This document shows positions 51,727 to 61,406 of a stretch of 64,000 nt of DNA, piece after piece. Within the stretch, counting starts at the first letter, position 1; each line of letters starts with the position of its first letter. The translations under genes and the position numbers were made by a program. The notes below the pieces were generated by a model. The model ran no database searches and was not told the origin of the DNA. It worked only from the letters and a program-made list of their open reading frames with translations. The stretch is from Ruegeria sp. YS9 (GTDB taxonomy: Bacteria; Pseudomonadota; Alphaproteobacteria; Rhodobacterales; Rhodobacteraceae). Location of the stretch: positions 2,637,001 to 2,701,000 of the forward strand of contig NZ_CP102409.1 of NCBI RefSeq assembly GCF_024628725.1, in the 5' to 3' direction.

Positions 51727-53241
51727 ATGTCCGTTTTCCTTCGCCGCAGCTGCGGCGCTGCCCTGGCTTATGCCGTTGCTACCCAAGGGGCGTTTGCAGA
51801 CCTGTCGGCCAATGATGTCTGGTCCGATTGGCAGAGCTATTTCACTTCGATGGGTTACACCATCACAGGAGACGAAAGCACCTCGGGCGACGTCACCACG
51901 ATTTCAAACATGACACTTTCAGTGGTCCTGCCCGAAGAGGAAGGGCAGTTTCGGATGGTCATGCCAGAAATGACACTGACCGAAAATGGTGACGGGACCG
52001 TTACCATTGACCTGCCGGAAAGCTTTCCCATGGAAATCACCGGTCAGGCCGAAGACGAAAACTTCGCAGCCACTGTCACCTATTCCCACAGCCAACTGAA
52101 CATGGTCGTTTCAGGCACACCGGACGACATGACCTATGACTACAAGGCTGACAATCTGGGGGTGAAACTGGATTCGATTGAGGTCGATGGTGAGGCTCTG
52201 CCCAATGATGTGTTTGGCATCAATGTCCAAGCAAGCGATCTGTCCGGCAGCTCGCGGATGCAGATCGGCGACAATCGGAACATCAGCCAGACGTTCAACG
52301 CAGCCACTTCAACCTATGATCTGAACTTTCAGGATCCTGAAAGCGGCGAAAACGGGTTGATCAACGGTCAACTGGATCAACTGGCATTTGAAGGCAAAAA
52401 CGTGATCCCGCCGGATTTTGACTTTTCGGACCCAGAAGCCTTTTACAAGGCTGGTTTCTCGTTTGACGGCACCTTCACCTATGCCGCGGGCAGCACCGAT
52501 CTGAGCGGAACCAGCGAAGGTCAGGCGTTCTCGATGAACAGCACGTCCGAAGGCGGGCGTTTTGCTGCCAGCATCGATGCAGATCGTATCGTCTATGACA
52601 TTGACCAGAACAGCACGAAGATGGCCGTTACCACGGCGGGCCTGCCGTTCCCGATCGAACTTTCGATGGCCAAGGCTGGCCTGAACTTCGAATTCCCCAT
52701 CCAGCAATCGGATGAAGTTCAACCTTTCGGCTTTGGGCTGAACCTGACCGATTTCACCATGTCGGACATATTGTGGGGCATTTTCGATCCTGCGGGCGCA
52801 CTGCCGCGTGACCCTGCGACGATTGCGTTGGATGCGACGGGAACAGCGAAAGTGCTGATGAACATATTCGATCCTGAAATCGACGTCGAATCCGACGAAG
52901 CGCCGGGGGAACTGCACTCGTTGAAGATCAACGAACTGTTGGTTTCGCTGGTTGGCGCCAAGCTGACCGGTGACGGAGATTTTGCTTTCGACAACACCAA
53001 CACCGAAGAGTTTGATGGCCTGCCCAGCCCAAGCGGCGTGGCGAACCTTCAATTGGTTGGTGCCAACCAGTTGATCGACACCCTGATCGGCATGGGAATC
53101 ATCTCGGACGAAGACGCGCTGGGCGCCCGCATGATGATGGGCCTGATGGCCGTCCCGGGCGAAGAACCGGACACACTGAACTCGAAGATCGAGTTCACCG
53201 AAGACGGTCAGATCCTGGCGAATGGTCAGCGTATCAAGTGA
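51727..53241 (+). CDS. DUF2125-family exported protein
   Basis: A 504-residue protein with a signal peptide (MSVFLRRSCGAALAYAVATQ, cut after AFA) and a long beta-rich, acidic body of the DUF2125 type. Repeated strand patterns such as TISNMTLSVVLPEEEGQFRM, MTYDYKADNLGVKLDSIEVD and GFGLNLTDFTMSDILWGIFD, with the family's D-P-x-x-L-P-R-D-P stretch, support the call. It is probably periplasmic or outer-membrane associated; function is unknown. It is single and followed by a hairpin at 53252. GAAGGG precedes the ATG at 51727. Confidence 0.85.
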   Translation: MSVFLRRSCGAALAYAVATQGAFADLSANDVWSDWQSYFTSMGYTITGDESTSGDVTTISNMTLSVVLPEEEGQFRMVMPEMTLTENGDGTVTIDLPESFPMEITGQAEDENFAATVTYSHSQLNMVVSGTPDDMTYDYKADNLGVKLDSIEVDGEALPNDVFGINVQASDLSGSSRMQIGDNRNISQTFNAATSTYDLNFQDPESGENGLINGQLDQLAFEGKNVIPPDFDFSDPEAFYKAGFSFDGTFTYAAGSTDLSGTSEGQAFSMNSTSEGGRFAASIDADRIVYDIDQNSTKMAVTTAGLPFPIELSMAKAGLNFEFPIQQSDEVQPFGFGLNLTDFTMSDILWGIFDPAGALPRDPATIALDATGTAKVLMNIFDPEIDVESDEAPGELHSLKINELLVSLVGAKLTGDGDFAFDNTNTEEFDGLPSPSGVANLQLVGANQLIDTLIGMGIISDEDALGARMMMGLMAVPGEEPDTLNSKIEFTEDGQILANGQRIK

Positions 53242-53251
53242 CGATCAACGG

Positions 53252-53281
53252 AAAGGGCCGCGCAACATGCGGCCCTTTCTC
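53252..53281 (+). terminator. Terminator after the DUF2125 gene
   Basis: A 10-bp perfect stem AAAGGGCCGC / GCGGCCCTTT (53252-53261 with 53269-53278), 7-nt loop, ending in CTTT then TCTCC. The T-run is short, so strength is moderate. Confidence 0.7.
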
Positions 53282-53413
53282 CGTCCTGCCGACCCCTGCA
53301 CAAACCTCTGAAACGGCACGGGTTCACCGCGATCCTCAACATACAATCCGGTCACAGGTCTTGCGAGACGGGCAGTCCAAGGCTAGGTCCTTGGCAACCA
53401 ACCCGGAGGCCTC

Positions 53414-54760
53414 ATGACCCGCACACCAGAAGAAATCAGCCAGCACTTGCTTGACGTGGCCCGCAAGGCGGGCGCGGACGCGGCGGATGCCATCGTTCTC
53501 GACGGATCCTCTGTTTCCGTCGAAGTGCGGGGCGGCGCGCTGGAACACGCCGAACGCTCGGAAGGCACTGATTTGGGATTGCGGGTGTTTCTGGGCAAAC
53601 GGTCTGCCATTGTGTCCAGTTCCGACAGCCGGCCGGAAACCCTGCGCGCCATGGCGGAACGAGCGGTTGCGATGGCCAAGGAAGCCCCCGAAGACCCGTT
53701 TTCCGGGCTGGCTGACCCGGACCAGCTGGTCACAGACTGGAACACAGAGTCACTGGAATTGACAGACCCTGCCCCGGCCCCGTCCGCCGAAGCCCTAATG
53801 CAGGATGCTCTGAGGGCCGAGGCCGCAGCGCTGGCCGTTACCGGCGTTACCCAGGTGTCAGATGCGGCCGCAAGCTATGGAACCCACCATGTGCATCTGG
53901 CCGCGACAAACGGGTTCACCGGCGGATATGAACGCAGTAGCCGGTCGATATCCTGTGTTGCGATCTCGGGAGAAGGCACCGGGATGGAGCGGGACTATGA
54001 CGGCGACAGCCGGACGTTCCAATCCGACCTGCGCAGCGCAGATGAGATCGGGCGCACAGCAGGCGAACGCGCCGTGCAACTGGTTGGTGCGCGCAAACCT
54101 GAAACGGGTCGCTTTCCCGTGCTCTTTGACGAACGAATCTCATCTTCGCTCATCGGCCACCTTCTGGCCGCCAGCAATGGTGCAGCAATCGCGCGGGGCG
54201 CATCCTGGCTCAAGGATTGTCTGGGGCAGGACGTTCTGCCCGCACACCTTTCTCTGATCGAAGACCCGCATCGGCCACGTATCTCGGGCTCGCGTCCTTT
54301 TGACGCCGAGGGTTTGCCGACACGACGCCGGGCAATCGTGGAAAACGGCATCCTGACCGGGTGGACGCTGGACCTGTCAAGCGGGCGAAAACTGGACATG
54401 GCGTCCACGGGTAACGCCACTCGTGGGGTCTCGGGCCCGCCATCGCCCAGCAACTGGAACCTGAGCCTGACACAAGGCGACCAAAGCCGCGCCGACCTGC
54501 TGCGCGAGATGGGGACCGGGTTGCTGGTCACGTCCATGATCGGATCGACGGTCAACCCCAATACCGGTGACTATTCAAGGGGTGCATCGGGCTTCTGGGT
54601 CGAGAATGGCGAGATCACGCATCCGGTCAATGAATGCACCATCGCGGGCAATCTGCGGGACATGCTGCGCCGGATCATCCCGGCGAACGATGCCCGCCCC
54701 TATCTGTCGCGCGTGGTTCCGTCGCTTCTGATCGAAGGAATGACACTTGCCGGCAACTGA
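53414..54760 (+). CDS. pmbA: TldE/PmbA-type metallopeptidase subunit
   Basis: A 448-residue protein of the TldD/TldE family, on the PmbA (TldE) side, since no HExxxH is present. TldD/E trims unfolded peptides and helps mature microcins or antitoxins. Marks are DLGLRVFLGKRSAIVSSSD, the ATNGFTGGYERSSRSISC region, and FDERISSSLIGHLLAASNGA. The C-terminal GASGFWVENGEITHPVNECTIAGNL closes the fold. No tldD is in the window. GGAGG precedes the ATG. The next gene starts inside its last 14 nt. Confidence 0.9.
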   Translation: MTRTPEEISQHLLDVARKAGADAADAIVLDGSSVSVEVRGGALEHAERSEGTDLGLRVFLGKRSAIVSSSDSRPETLRAMAERAVAMAKEAPEDPFSGLADPDQLVTDWNTESLELTDPAPAPSAEALMQDALRAEAAALAVTGVTQVSDAAASYGTHHVHLAATNGFTGGYERSSRSISCVAISGEGTGMERDYDGDSRTFQSDLRSADEIGRTAGERAVQLVGARKPETGRFPVLFDERISSSLIGHLLAASNGAAIARGASWLKDCLGQDVLPAHLSLIEDPHRPRISGSRPFDAEGLPTRRRAIVENGILTGWTLDLSSGRKLDMASTGNATRGVSGPPSPSNWNLSLTQGDQSRADLLREMGTGLLVTSMIGSTVNPNTGDYSRGASGFWVENGEITHPVNECTIAGNLRDMLRRIIPANDARPYLSRVVPSLLIEGMTLAGN

Positions 54761-55547
54761 CCTGCCCCTGCTGATCGAAGCGGCACTGGAGGCCGGCAAG
54801 ATCGCCACGCGCTATTCCGGCACGCAAGCACAGCGCTGGGACAAACCCGATGGCGCCGGGCCAGTGACCGAAGCGGATCTTGCCGTGAACACGATGCTGG
54901 AGGAACGGTTGTGTTCAGCACGGCCGGGCTATGGCTGGCTCAGCGAGGAATCCGAAGACTCACCCGACCGGCTGGACCGCAGCAACACTTTCATCATCGA
55001 TCCGATCGACGGCACCCGAAGCTTTGCAGAAGGCGCGCGCACCTGGGCGCATTCCATGGCCGTCGCCGACAACGGCGTGGTGACGGCGGCGGTCATCTAC
55101 CTGCCGATGCGGGATTTGCTGTACACGGCGGCACAGGGTCAGGGCGCGACTCTCAATGGCGAAACGATCACGACCTCGGACACCCCAGAGCTTTTGCAAT
55201 CAGAAATTCTGGCTGCCAAGCCAAACCTTGACGCACGGCATTGGCGCCACGCGCAGGCACCAGAGTTCGAACGCGCCTACCGCCCGTCGCTTGCCTATCG
55301 CATGGCTTTGGTTGCGCAGGGGCGGTTCGATGCCATGCTGACCCTGCGCCCCAGTTGGGAATGGGATATTGCCGCAGGCGACCTGATCATTCGAGAGGCC
55401 GGCGGAATCTGTTCGGACCGTACGGGGCAACGGCTGATCTTCAACAATGCGCACCCCAGGCTGAACGGCGTGATCGCCGCCAGCGCCTCGATTCATCAGC
55501 AACTGTCCGCACTGCTGGACCCGGCCGGGCCGGGAATCGGAACATGA
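54747..55547 (+). CDS. Inositol-monophosphatase family phosphatase (CysQ-like)
   Basis: A 266-residue magnesium-dependent phosphatase. The lithium-sensitive metal motifs are LSEESED (Glu), IIDPIDGTRSFAEG (DPxDGT) and PSWEWDIAAGDLIIREAGG (WDxAAGD). Sequence type fits 3'(2'),5'-bisphosphate nucleotidase (CysQ) or an inositol-phosphate phosphatase. The start is TTG at 54747, overlapping pmbA by 14 nt, with GAAGGA at a good distance. The only nearby ATG upstream is out of frame. It overlaps the next gene by ATGA. Confidence 0.87.
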   Translation: MPATDLPLLIEAALEAGKIATRYSGTQAQRWDKPDGAGPVTEADLAVNTMLEERLCSARPGYGWLSEESEDSPDRLDRSNTFIIDPIDGTRSFAEGARTWAHSMAVADNGVVTAAVIYLPMRDLLYTAAQGQGATLNGETITTSDTPELLQSEILAAKPNLDARHWRHAQAPEFERAYRPSLAYRMALVAQGRFDAMLTLRPSWEWDIAAGDLIIREAGGICSDRTGQRLIFNNAHPRLNGVIAASASIHQQLSALLDPAGPGIGT

Positions 55548-56782
55548 GCAAACCGCGCTCACTCAGCCTGGCCGCCTACAGGGTGTTGTCATGGGGGATG
55601 CGCAACCGGGTTGCGCCGCAATCCAACATGCCGCGCCCCGAAGGTGAGTTGCTGTGGATCCATGTTGCCACCCCGGATCGGCTGCGGGCTGTGACCGACT
55701 TCTGTCGTCGGCTGTCGCAGGTCAGGGCCAAGTTGAATTTCCTGCTGACAGCACCCCCAAATGAGGATTTGTCCAACTGGCCGGACAGCAAGTTCCCCTT
55801 GATCAACCTGCCACAGGAACAGAGTGGAGCAGCCCGCGAGTTTATCGAATACTGGCGTCCGAACATGGGGTTGTGGGTCGGTGGGGATCTGATGCCCAAC
55901 ATTGTCACGCGCGCTGACGAACAGGCGATCCCGCTGGTCCTGTTCGACGCTCAATTCAGCGTCACACTGTCCCGAAACGCCCGTTGGCTGCCGGACATCA
56001 CACGGGTGACCTTTGACTGTTTCCGCAAGATTCTCACGCCATCTGCCGAGACGGCTCGACAGATCCGCCGTCTCGGTGTTCTATCCGATAAAGTCGCGGA
56101 ATCACCGCCTTTGCGGATCAGCCCCGACCCCCGGCCCTGGCCGGAAGACGAGCTTATCGAGACCACTCATACGCTTGCCGGGCGCCCGGTTTGGTTGGCG
56201 GCATGGGTTCAGGACAAGGAGTTTATCTCGGTCCTGACAGCCCACCGTCAGGCTCTGCGGATGCTGCATCGGCTGGTTCTGGTGCTGCACGTGGCAAACG
56301 AGCCGGAAGTCACGCCGCTGAGGCGGCGGCTGGAGTCTATGGACCTGCGCTGCGTCAGCTGGGATGAAGGGGACATGATCGAAGATACCACTCAGGTCGT
56401 CCTGACATCGGACCCCGAAAACCTGGGCCTGTGGCATCGCATGGCAGCAGTGACATTCATGGGCAGCTCGCTGGAACGCGGCGCGGGCGGTCAGGACCCG
56501 TCCGAAGCAATCGCGCTGGGGTCTGCGATCATGTTCGGACCATATGTGCACCGCCATCAGGAATTCTATTCCAGCCTGCAACAGGTGAACGCCGCCAAAG
56601 AGGTAAAAACGGCAACCGAACTGGGCGACGCCGTTGTGCAGCTTCTGGCCCCGGATCAAGCTGCCGACATGGCGCTGGCGGGGTGGCAGTTGTTGACCGA
56701 AGGCGCACCACAGGCTGACGCCCTGATCGAATTGGTGCAGGATATTCTGGATCAGCGGAGTGCGGATCATGCGGGCACCTGA
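55544..56782 (+). CDS. Kdo-transferase (WaaA)-like glycosyltransferase, catalytic Glu absent
   Basis: A 412-residue protein with the WaaA (GT-B) layout. The C-terminal acceptor/CMP-Kdo region is clear: [40 protein letters not shown], as in E. coli FVGGSLVERGGHNPLE. The N-terminal domain ([15 protein letters not shown]) lies where WaaA has HSVSVGET, so the catalytic-base glutamate is missing. It may transfer another sugar or be inactive. It overlaps the CysQ-like gene by 4 nt, and lpxK starts within its last 14 nt. Confidence 0.78.
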   Translation: MSKPRSLSLAAYRVLSWGMRNRVAPQSNMPRPEGELLWIHVATPDRLRAVTDFCRRLSQVRAKLNFLLTAPPNEDLSNWPDSKFPLINLPQEQSGAAREFIEYWRPNMGLWVGGDLMPNIVTRADEQAIPLVLFDAQFSVTLSRNARWLPDITRVTFDCFRKILTPSAETARQIRRLGVLSDKVAESPPLRISPDPRPWPEDELIETTHTLAGRPVWLAAWVQDKEFISVLTAHRQALRMLHRLVLVLHVANEPEVTPLRRRLESMDLRCVSWDEGDMIEDTTQVVLTSDPENLGLWHRMAAVTFMGSSLERGAGGQDPSEAIALGSAIMFGPYVHRHQEFYSSLQQVNAAKEVKTATELGDAVVQLLAPDQAADMALAGWQLLTEGAPQADALIELVQDILDQRSADHAGT

Positions 56783-57770
56783 TTTCTGGAACACGCCCCC
56801 GGACCAACCGGATCCGAGGGCGCGTCTGCTGGCACCGTTGGGGCGCCTATATGCAGCGGCAACCGCCCGAAGGATCGCCTCGGAATCCGGCGAAAAGCCG
56901 GGTGTGCCCGTGATCTGTGTCGGCAACCTAAACGCTGGTGGAACCGGTAAAACACCAACGGTGATCTGGACTCTTGAACAGCTTAGGGGCGCATGGCACG
57001 AACCACATGTCGTCACGCGGGGGCACGGAGGCTCTTTGGAGGGGCCGGTGCAAGTTGATCCGGCCAAGCACACTGCTGCCGAAGTTGGGGACGAGCCGCT
57101 GCTTCTGGCGATGTTTGCCGAAGTCTGGGTTGCCAAGGACAGGGCAGCGGGCGCGCGGGCCGCCGCGGCTGCGGGTGCCACGGTAATCGTTCTGGATGAC
57201 GGTTTTCAGAACCCCTCGGTGGCCAAGGATTTCTCGATCATTGTTGTCGATGCTCAACGCGGGTTCGGAAACGGCTTGTGCCTGCCTGCCGGTCCGCTGC
57301 GGGAACCGGTCGACATCGGGTTGAAACGGGCCGACCTTGTGTTGTCTCTGGGCGATGAGGCTGCACAACAGGCTTTCACCGGTCAGTGGGGCGACAAGTT
57401 GTCCGTTCCCCATGTCACCGGTGCAATCGAACCCCTGCAAACCGGCATGGACTGGACCGGGACACGCGCTTTGGCATTTGCCGGTATCGGCCACCCCGAG
57501 AAGTTCTTCAGAACCCTGCGGCAGCTGGGCGTAGACTTGGTCCGCGCCGAAGCTCTGGACGATCACCAGCCCCTGACTCAGGCCCTGATGACCCGACTGG
57601 AAAACGAGGCGCGCCAGCTGGGTGCTCAGATGATCACAACCGAAAAAGACGCCGTACGCCTGCCTCCGGCGTTTCGGAGCAAAGTGATCACTCTGCCGGT
57701 TCGTTTGCAAGTCGGTGAAACTGACAAGGTCCGCGACATGCTGCTGAACGCAGCACCTGCACCAAAATAG
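56769..57770 (+). CDS. lpxK: Tetraacyldisaccharide 4'-kinase LpxK
   Basis: A 333-residue membrane-associated kinase that adds the 4'-phosphate to lipid A precursor. The Walker A motif is [16 protein letters not shown], the family-specific [14 protein letters not shown] and [18 protein letters not shown] follow, and [20 protein letters not shown] carries the DDGFQ motif. [13 protein letters not shown] and TTEKDAVRL close the domain. ATG 56769 has CGGAG upstream and is preferred to GTG 56760. It is the last gene of the pmbA-CysQ-WaaA-lpxK run. Confidence 0.95.
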   Translation: MRAPDFWNTPPDQPDPRARLLAPLGRLYAAATARRIASESGEKPGVPVICVGNLNAGGTGKTPTVIWTLEQLRGAWHEPHVVTRGHGGSLEGPVQVDPAKHTAAEVGDEPLLLAMFAEVWVAKDRAAGARAAAAAGATVIVLDDGFQNPSVAKDFSIIVVDAQRGFGNGLCLPAGPLREPVDIGLKRADLVLSLGDEAAQQAFTGQWGDKLSVPHVTGAIEPLQTGMDWTGTRALAFAGIGHPEKFFRTLRQLGVDLVRAEALDDHQPLTQALMTRLENEARQLGAQMITTEKDAVRLPPAFRSKVITLPVRLQVGETDKVRDMLLNAAPAPK

Positions 57771-57772
57771 GT

Positions 57773-57799
57773 CCGGTCGGCCCAGACAGGGCCAACCGG
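57773..57799. terminator. Hairpin between convergent lpxK and dsbA
   Basis: Stem CCGGT-x-GGCCC / GGGCC-x-ACCGG (57773-57783 with 57789-57799) with one central mismatch and a 5-nt loop. No clear T-run follows on either strand, so a terminator role is uncertain. Confidence 0.45.
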
Positions 57800-57809
57800 A
57801 AAAGGGTGG

Positions 57810-58472
57810 TTAGCCACCCAATTCGTCTTCGATCAACTTTTTGAAGTCCGCGTAGGACTGGTTGTCGACTTTCTTGCCGTTCACAAGGAACGACGGAGTC
57901 GCCTGGATGCCATCACGTTCGGCGTTTTCCTGATACCACGCAGCCAATGTCCGCGCCTTGGTGCCATCTTGCAGGCAAGCCTCAAGCTGGTCGCCATCGA
58001 TACCGGCCAGACGACCGATCTTACGCAGCTCGTCCACGATCTCGGCCGGACCACCAGCACGTGACCATTCGGCTTGCCCTTCGTAGATCAGGTCGGTGAT
58101 ACCGAAGAACTTTTCCGGGCCGGCGCAGCGGGCCACCATCGATGCCCAAAGGCCGTAGCGGTCAAAATAGACTTCGCGGTAAATAAACTTGACCTTGCCG
58201 GTGTCGATGAAGTCTTTCTTGATCTGCTTGTAGGCACCCTGATGGAAACTCGCACAATGCGGGCAGGTATAGGATGCATATTCGATGATCTCGACCGGCG
58301 CATCCTCAGCGCCCTGCACCATATCGACGATCGTCGAAGTATCCAGGTCTGCCTCCTGCGCTTCGGCAGCACTGACCAGCGGAAGGGTGACGTTGGTGTT
58401 CGACTGTGTCAGCCAATAGCCGCCAGCGGCTACGGCGACAGCCGCACAGATTACGGTTGCAATACGGCTCAT
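57810..58472 (-). CDS. DsbA-family thiol oxidoreductase, exported
   Basis: A 220-residue periplasmic thioredoxin-fold protein. The N-terminal signal/anchor RIATVICAAVAVAAGGYW precedes a mature domain with ASYTCPHCASFHQGAYKQIK, the CPHC redox site, and the cis-proline loop QATPSFLVNGKKV. This fits the BdbD/ScsC-like DsbA group that forms disulfides in exported proteins. The start at 58472 has AAAGGG upstream; the longer frame to 58553 runs into dciA. It lies 13 nt downstream of dciA. Confidence 0.88.
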   Translation of the reverse strand: MSRIATVICAAVAVAAGGYWLTQSNTNVTLPLVSAAEAQEADLDTSTIVDMVQGAEDAPVEIIEYASYTCPHCASFHQGAYKQIKKDFIDTGKVKFIYREVYFDRYGLWASMVARCAGPEKFFGITDLIYEGQAEWSRAGGPAEIVDELRKIGRLAGIDGDQLEACLQDGTKARTLAAWYQENAERDGIQATPSFLVNGKKVDNQSYADFKKLIEDELGG

Positions 58473-58485
58473 TCTCAGCCCTTTC

Positions 58486-58992
58486 TCAGCGTTTCTGTTT
58501 GGATAAAACGTTGCGCCCGAGACGTTCAAGAGCCGCGCGCAAATCTTCATCATTTACATTGCGTGACACTTTGTCAGCCTCGGCGGCAATGTCAGGCGCA
58601 ATCTGGGGTTTGGTTTGCTTCGGCTTGTGGTCGAAACTGGCCTGCCCCTCGGCAAATCCGGTCGGAGCGGTCTGGGTAATGCGGACGCGGCTGATGGCGT
58701 TGTAGCCATAGACCGCATTCACCTTCCCGCGCAGCTGTTCCTTCTGCATTTCCAGCATCGGAGCTTGTGGCCCGGTGGTCAGAACGGTCAGGGTCGCACC
58801 AAAACCGCCCTTGCCATAACCCACTTTGACCGGGCGTGCGATGGCGGCGATTTCCTGGCCGACGATCTCGGCCCAATGGGTCAAAAGCCGCGACACGGCA
58901 AACCCCCGGCTTTCCCCGGCGCGCCTGATCTGATCGTTCAGCACGGACGCGGTGCGTTTGAACCCACGGGTCGAAGAACGTCTGCGTTGCAT
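58486..58992 (-). CDS. DUF721/DciA-type protein
   Basis: A 168-residue protein with an N-terminal DciA domain: IRRAGESRGFAVSRLLTHWA, EIVGQEIAAIARPVKVGYG, ATLTVLTTGPQAPMLEMQKE and QLRGKVNAVYGYNAISRVRI. DciA loads the replicative helicase DnaB in bacteria without DnaC. The C-terminal ~50 residues are a variable tail with a helical end. Start: ATG 58992. It heads a two-gene unit with the DsbA gene and is divergent from mutY (81 bp). Confidence 0.83.
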   Translation of the reverse strand: MQRRRSSTRGFKRTASVLNDQIRRAGESRGFAVSRLLTHWAEIVGQEIAAIARPVKVGYGKGGFGATLTVLTTGPQAPMLEMQKEQLRGKVNAVYGYNAISRVRITQTAPTGFAEGQASFDHKPKQTKPQIAPDIAAEADKVSRNVNDEDLRAALERLGRNVLSKQKR

Positions 58993-59073
58993 CTGGTTTC
59001 CAGCTCCTACACCTCTATTGTACTGAGCAGGGCACCGGGTGCCAGAGAAACCCGACAGGGAGATGGATAAAAC

Positions 59074-60129
59074 TTGCGTGACTCTGCTGAATTGACCGTC
59101 AGTGATGCGTTGCTGGAGTGGTACGACCGCCACGCCCGCGAAATGCCATGGCGCACGGGTCCGGCGGATCGCGCCGCCGGCATACGCCCCGATCCCTATC
59201 GGGTCTGGTTGTCCGAAGTGATGCTACAGCAAACAACAGTTGCCGCCGTTCGTGACTATTTCCTGCGTTTCACCACCCGTTGGCCCACAGTTCAGGCCCT
59301 GGCCGCCGCACCGGACGAACAGGTCATGGGGGAATGGGCCGGGCTTGGCTATTACGCTCGCGCCCGCAATCTGTTGAAATGCGCGCGCGCTGTCACGCAG
59401 GACTGCGATGGCCGGTTTCCCGACAGCTTTGACGCCCTGCTGAAGCTACCCGGCATTGGCCCCTATACTGCGGCTGCGATCTCGGCCATTGCATTCGATC
59501 AGCCCGAAACCGTGCTGGACGGAAACGTCGAGCGTGTCATGGCCCGGCTCCACGACATTCACGACCCGTTACCCGGCTCCAAACCCCTGCTGAAGGAAAA
59601 GGCGTCAGCCCTGACCCCGGCCGCACGCCCCGGCGATTACGCGCAGGCGGTCATGGATTTGGGGGCCACCATCTGTACGCCGAAGTCGCCGACATGTGGC
59701 ATCTGCCCCCTGCGTGACCCCTGTCTGAGCCGCGTCGCAGGCACCCAAGCCGACCTGCCAAGAAAAACACCCAAAAAACCCAAGCCAACCCGCTATGGGC
59801 ACGTGTATGTCGCGCGTATGGCAGACGGTGCCATGGTGCTGGAACGCCGACCTGACAAAGGCCTGCTGGGCGGAATGCTGGGCTGGCCCGGATCAGAGTG
59901 GAACGATGCCCCGACCGAACGTGCCCCGTTCCCTGCGAATTGGAAGATGTTGCCGGGCGAAGTGCGCCATACATTTACACATTTCCACCTGATTTTGCGG
60001 ATCTGGACCACGGATGCCGCTGATCACGACGTACCCGAACATCTGACGGTCGTCGACAAGCACAGCTTCAGGCCCGGCGACCTGCCAACCGTGATGCGTA
60101 AGGCCTATGACCTTTGGAAAGGACAATAA
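59074..60129 (+). CDS. mutY: Adenine DNA glycosylase MutY
   Basis: A 351-residue repair enzyme that removes adenine opposite 8-oxoguanine. The catalytic Glu is in VWLSEVMLQQTTVAAV, the helix-hairpin-helix is LPGIGPYTAAAI, and catalytic Asp is in VLDGNVERVMARL. The [4Fe-4S] cluster ligands are in CTPKSPTCGICPLRDPC (C-x6-C-x2-C-x5-C). The C-terminal NUDIX-like lesion-sensing domain starts near YGHVYVARM and includes HTFTHFHL. The start is TTG 59074 with AGGGAG upstream; the nearby ATG at 59063 is out of frame. Confidence 0.93.
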   Translation: MRDSAELTVSDALLEWYDRHAREMPWRTGPADRAAGIRPDPYRVWLSEVMLQQTTVAAVRDYFLRFTTRWPTVQALAAAPDEQVMGEWAGLGYYARARNLLKCARAVTQDCDGRFPDSFDALLKLPGIGPYTAAAISAIAFDQPETVLDGNVERVMARLHDIHDPLPGSKPLLKEKASALTPAARPGDYAQAVMDLGATICTPKSPTCGICPLRDPCLSRVAGTQADLPRKTPKKPKPTRYGHVYVARMADGAMVLERRPDKGLLGGMLGWPGSEWNDAPTERAPFPANWKMLPGEVRHTFTHFHLILRIWTTDAADHDVPEHLTVVDKHSFRPGDLPTVMRKAYDLWKGQ

Positions 60130-60190
60130 GTCCGCTGTGCAAGTCTTCGGGCCATGTCTAGGGTATGTCCAAAAAGTCGGAGCAGAAAAG

Positions 60191-61327
60191 ATGATCGCAA
60201 CTGGCACATTGTCCCGCTGGCAATCTGCATCCCCTTTCTGGGTGTCGCTGCTGCTGATCCCGCTGGTCTGGTTTTCAGCTGCTACCGGTGGATGGTCACT
60301 GCTGCTGGTTCCTGCCGCAACCTGGTGGGCTTTTGCAGTGCTGGACCGGATCACCGGGCTCAACACTCAAAACGCCGACCCCGAGACGCCGGACACGGCG
60401 CTGCAATGGTACATATTGCTGACAAAACTCTGGGTCCCGATCCAGTTCGTCACCCTTTTTGGTCTGATCTGGTACGCAACCCACAACACCCATCTGTCAA
60501 CGCTAGAGAAAATCGGCCTGTTCTTTGGCATGGGCGTCATTTCGGGCACGATTGGGATCAACTACAGCCACGAGTTGATGCACCAGAAAAGCCGCTTGGA
60601 ACGCTGGTTGGGTGACATTCTTCTTGCCATGGTGCTGTATTCTCATTTTCGGTCCGAGCATTTGTTGGTCCATCACCGCCATGTTGGAACCCCGCGCGAT
60701 CCGGTGACGGCGCGCTACAACGAAGGGTTTCATCGCTTCTATCCCCGCGTTCTGTGGCAATGCTGGGTTTCGGCCTTCAGCGCCGAGCGCGACAAGCTGG
60801 CCCGCAAAGACCGACCATGGACAGATCGCTCAAACCCTTTCTGGCGGTACTGGGCGCTGCAAGGTGGGATGCTGGCACTGGCTGGCCTGATCGGAGGATG
60901 GTCCGGCGTTGCGCTGTTTGTGCTACAGGCTGGCGTCGCGATCTGGCAGCTCGAGCTGGTCAACTACGTGGAGCATTACGGCCTGACCCGAAAACACCTG
61001 GGCGACGGACGGTACGAGCATGTATTGCCACGCCATTCGTGGAATGCCTCGCAGAAAGCGTCGAACTGGTTGCTGATCAATCTTCAGCGCCATTCGGACC
61101 ACCATTACAAACCCAACCGCCGGTTTCCGCTGCTGCAACATCACGCGTCGGACACAGCTCCGCAATTGCCTTATGGCTATCCCGTCATGACCGTGGCCGC
61201 GATGATCCCTCCGCTGTGGCGGCGGGTCATGAACCCGCGCGTTCGCGCGTGGCGACGCCACTATTATCCCGAGATCACCGACTGGCACCCCTACAACAAA
61301 TCTCTGAACCCCATGCCCAAAGCGTGA
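60191..61327 (+). CDS. alkB: Alkane 1-monooxygenase (AlkB-type)
   Basis: A 378-residue integral membrane non-heme diiron hydroxylase that adds oxygen to the terminal carbon of medium-chain alkanes. The histidine boxes are complete: HELMHQ, HLLVHHRHVGTPRDP, and LQRHSDHHYKP, with the family's NYVEHYGLTR between. About six hydrophobic segments lie in the N-terminal half. Electrons come from rubredoxin and its reductase; neither gene is in the window. The start is ATG 60191 with GGAGCAG upstream. It lies 61 bp after mutY and may be co-transcribed. Confidence 0.92.
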   Translation: MIATGTLSRWQSASPFWVSLLLIPLVWFSAATGGWSLLLVPAATWWAFAVLDRITGLNTQNADPETPDTALQWYILLTKLWVPIQFVTLFGLIWYATHNTHLSTLEKIGLFFGMGVISGTIGINYSHELMHQKSRLERWLGDILLAMVLYSHFRSEHLLVHHRHVGTPRDPVTARYNEGFHRFYPRVLWQCWVSAFSAERDKLARKDRPWTDRSNPFWRYWALQGGMLALAGLIGGWSGVALFVLQAGVAIWQLELVNYVEHYGLTRKHLGDGRYEHVLPRHSWNASQKASNWLLINLQRHSDHHYKPNRRFPLLQHHASDTAPQLPYGYPVMTVAAMIPPLWRRVMNPRVRAWRRHYYPEITDWHPYNKSLNPMPKA

Positions 61328-61330
61328 CCG

Positions 61331-61350
61331 CAGCGCGCACAGGCGCGCTG
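61331..61350 (+). terminator. Hairpin after alkB, possible terminator
   Basis: An 8-bp perfect stem CAGCGCGC / GCGCGCTG (61331-61338 with 61343-61350) with a 4-nt loop starts 4 nt past the alkB stop. No T-run follows, so the role is uncertain. The remaining gap to 61406 holds nothing else. Confidence 0.4.
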
Positions 61351-61406
61351 CTTGGCCCAACTGTCAGCACTGCATCTGCGATGCTGTTCTGACGGGCGGG
61401 AGGCCC

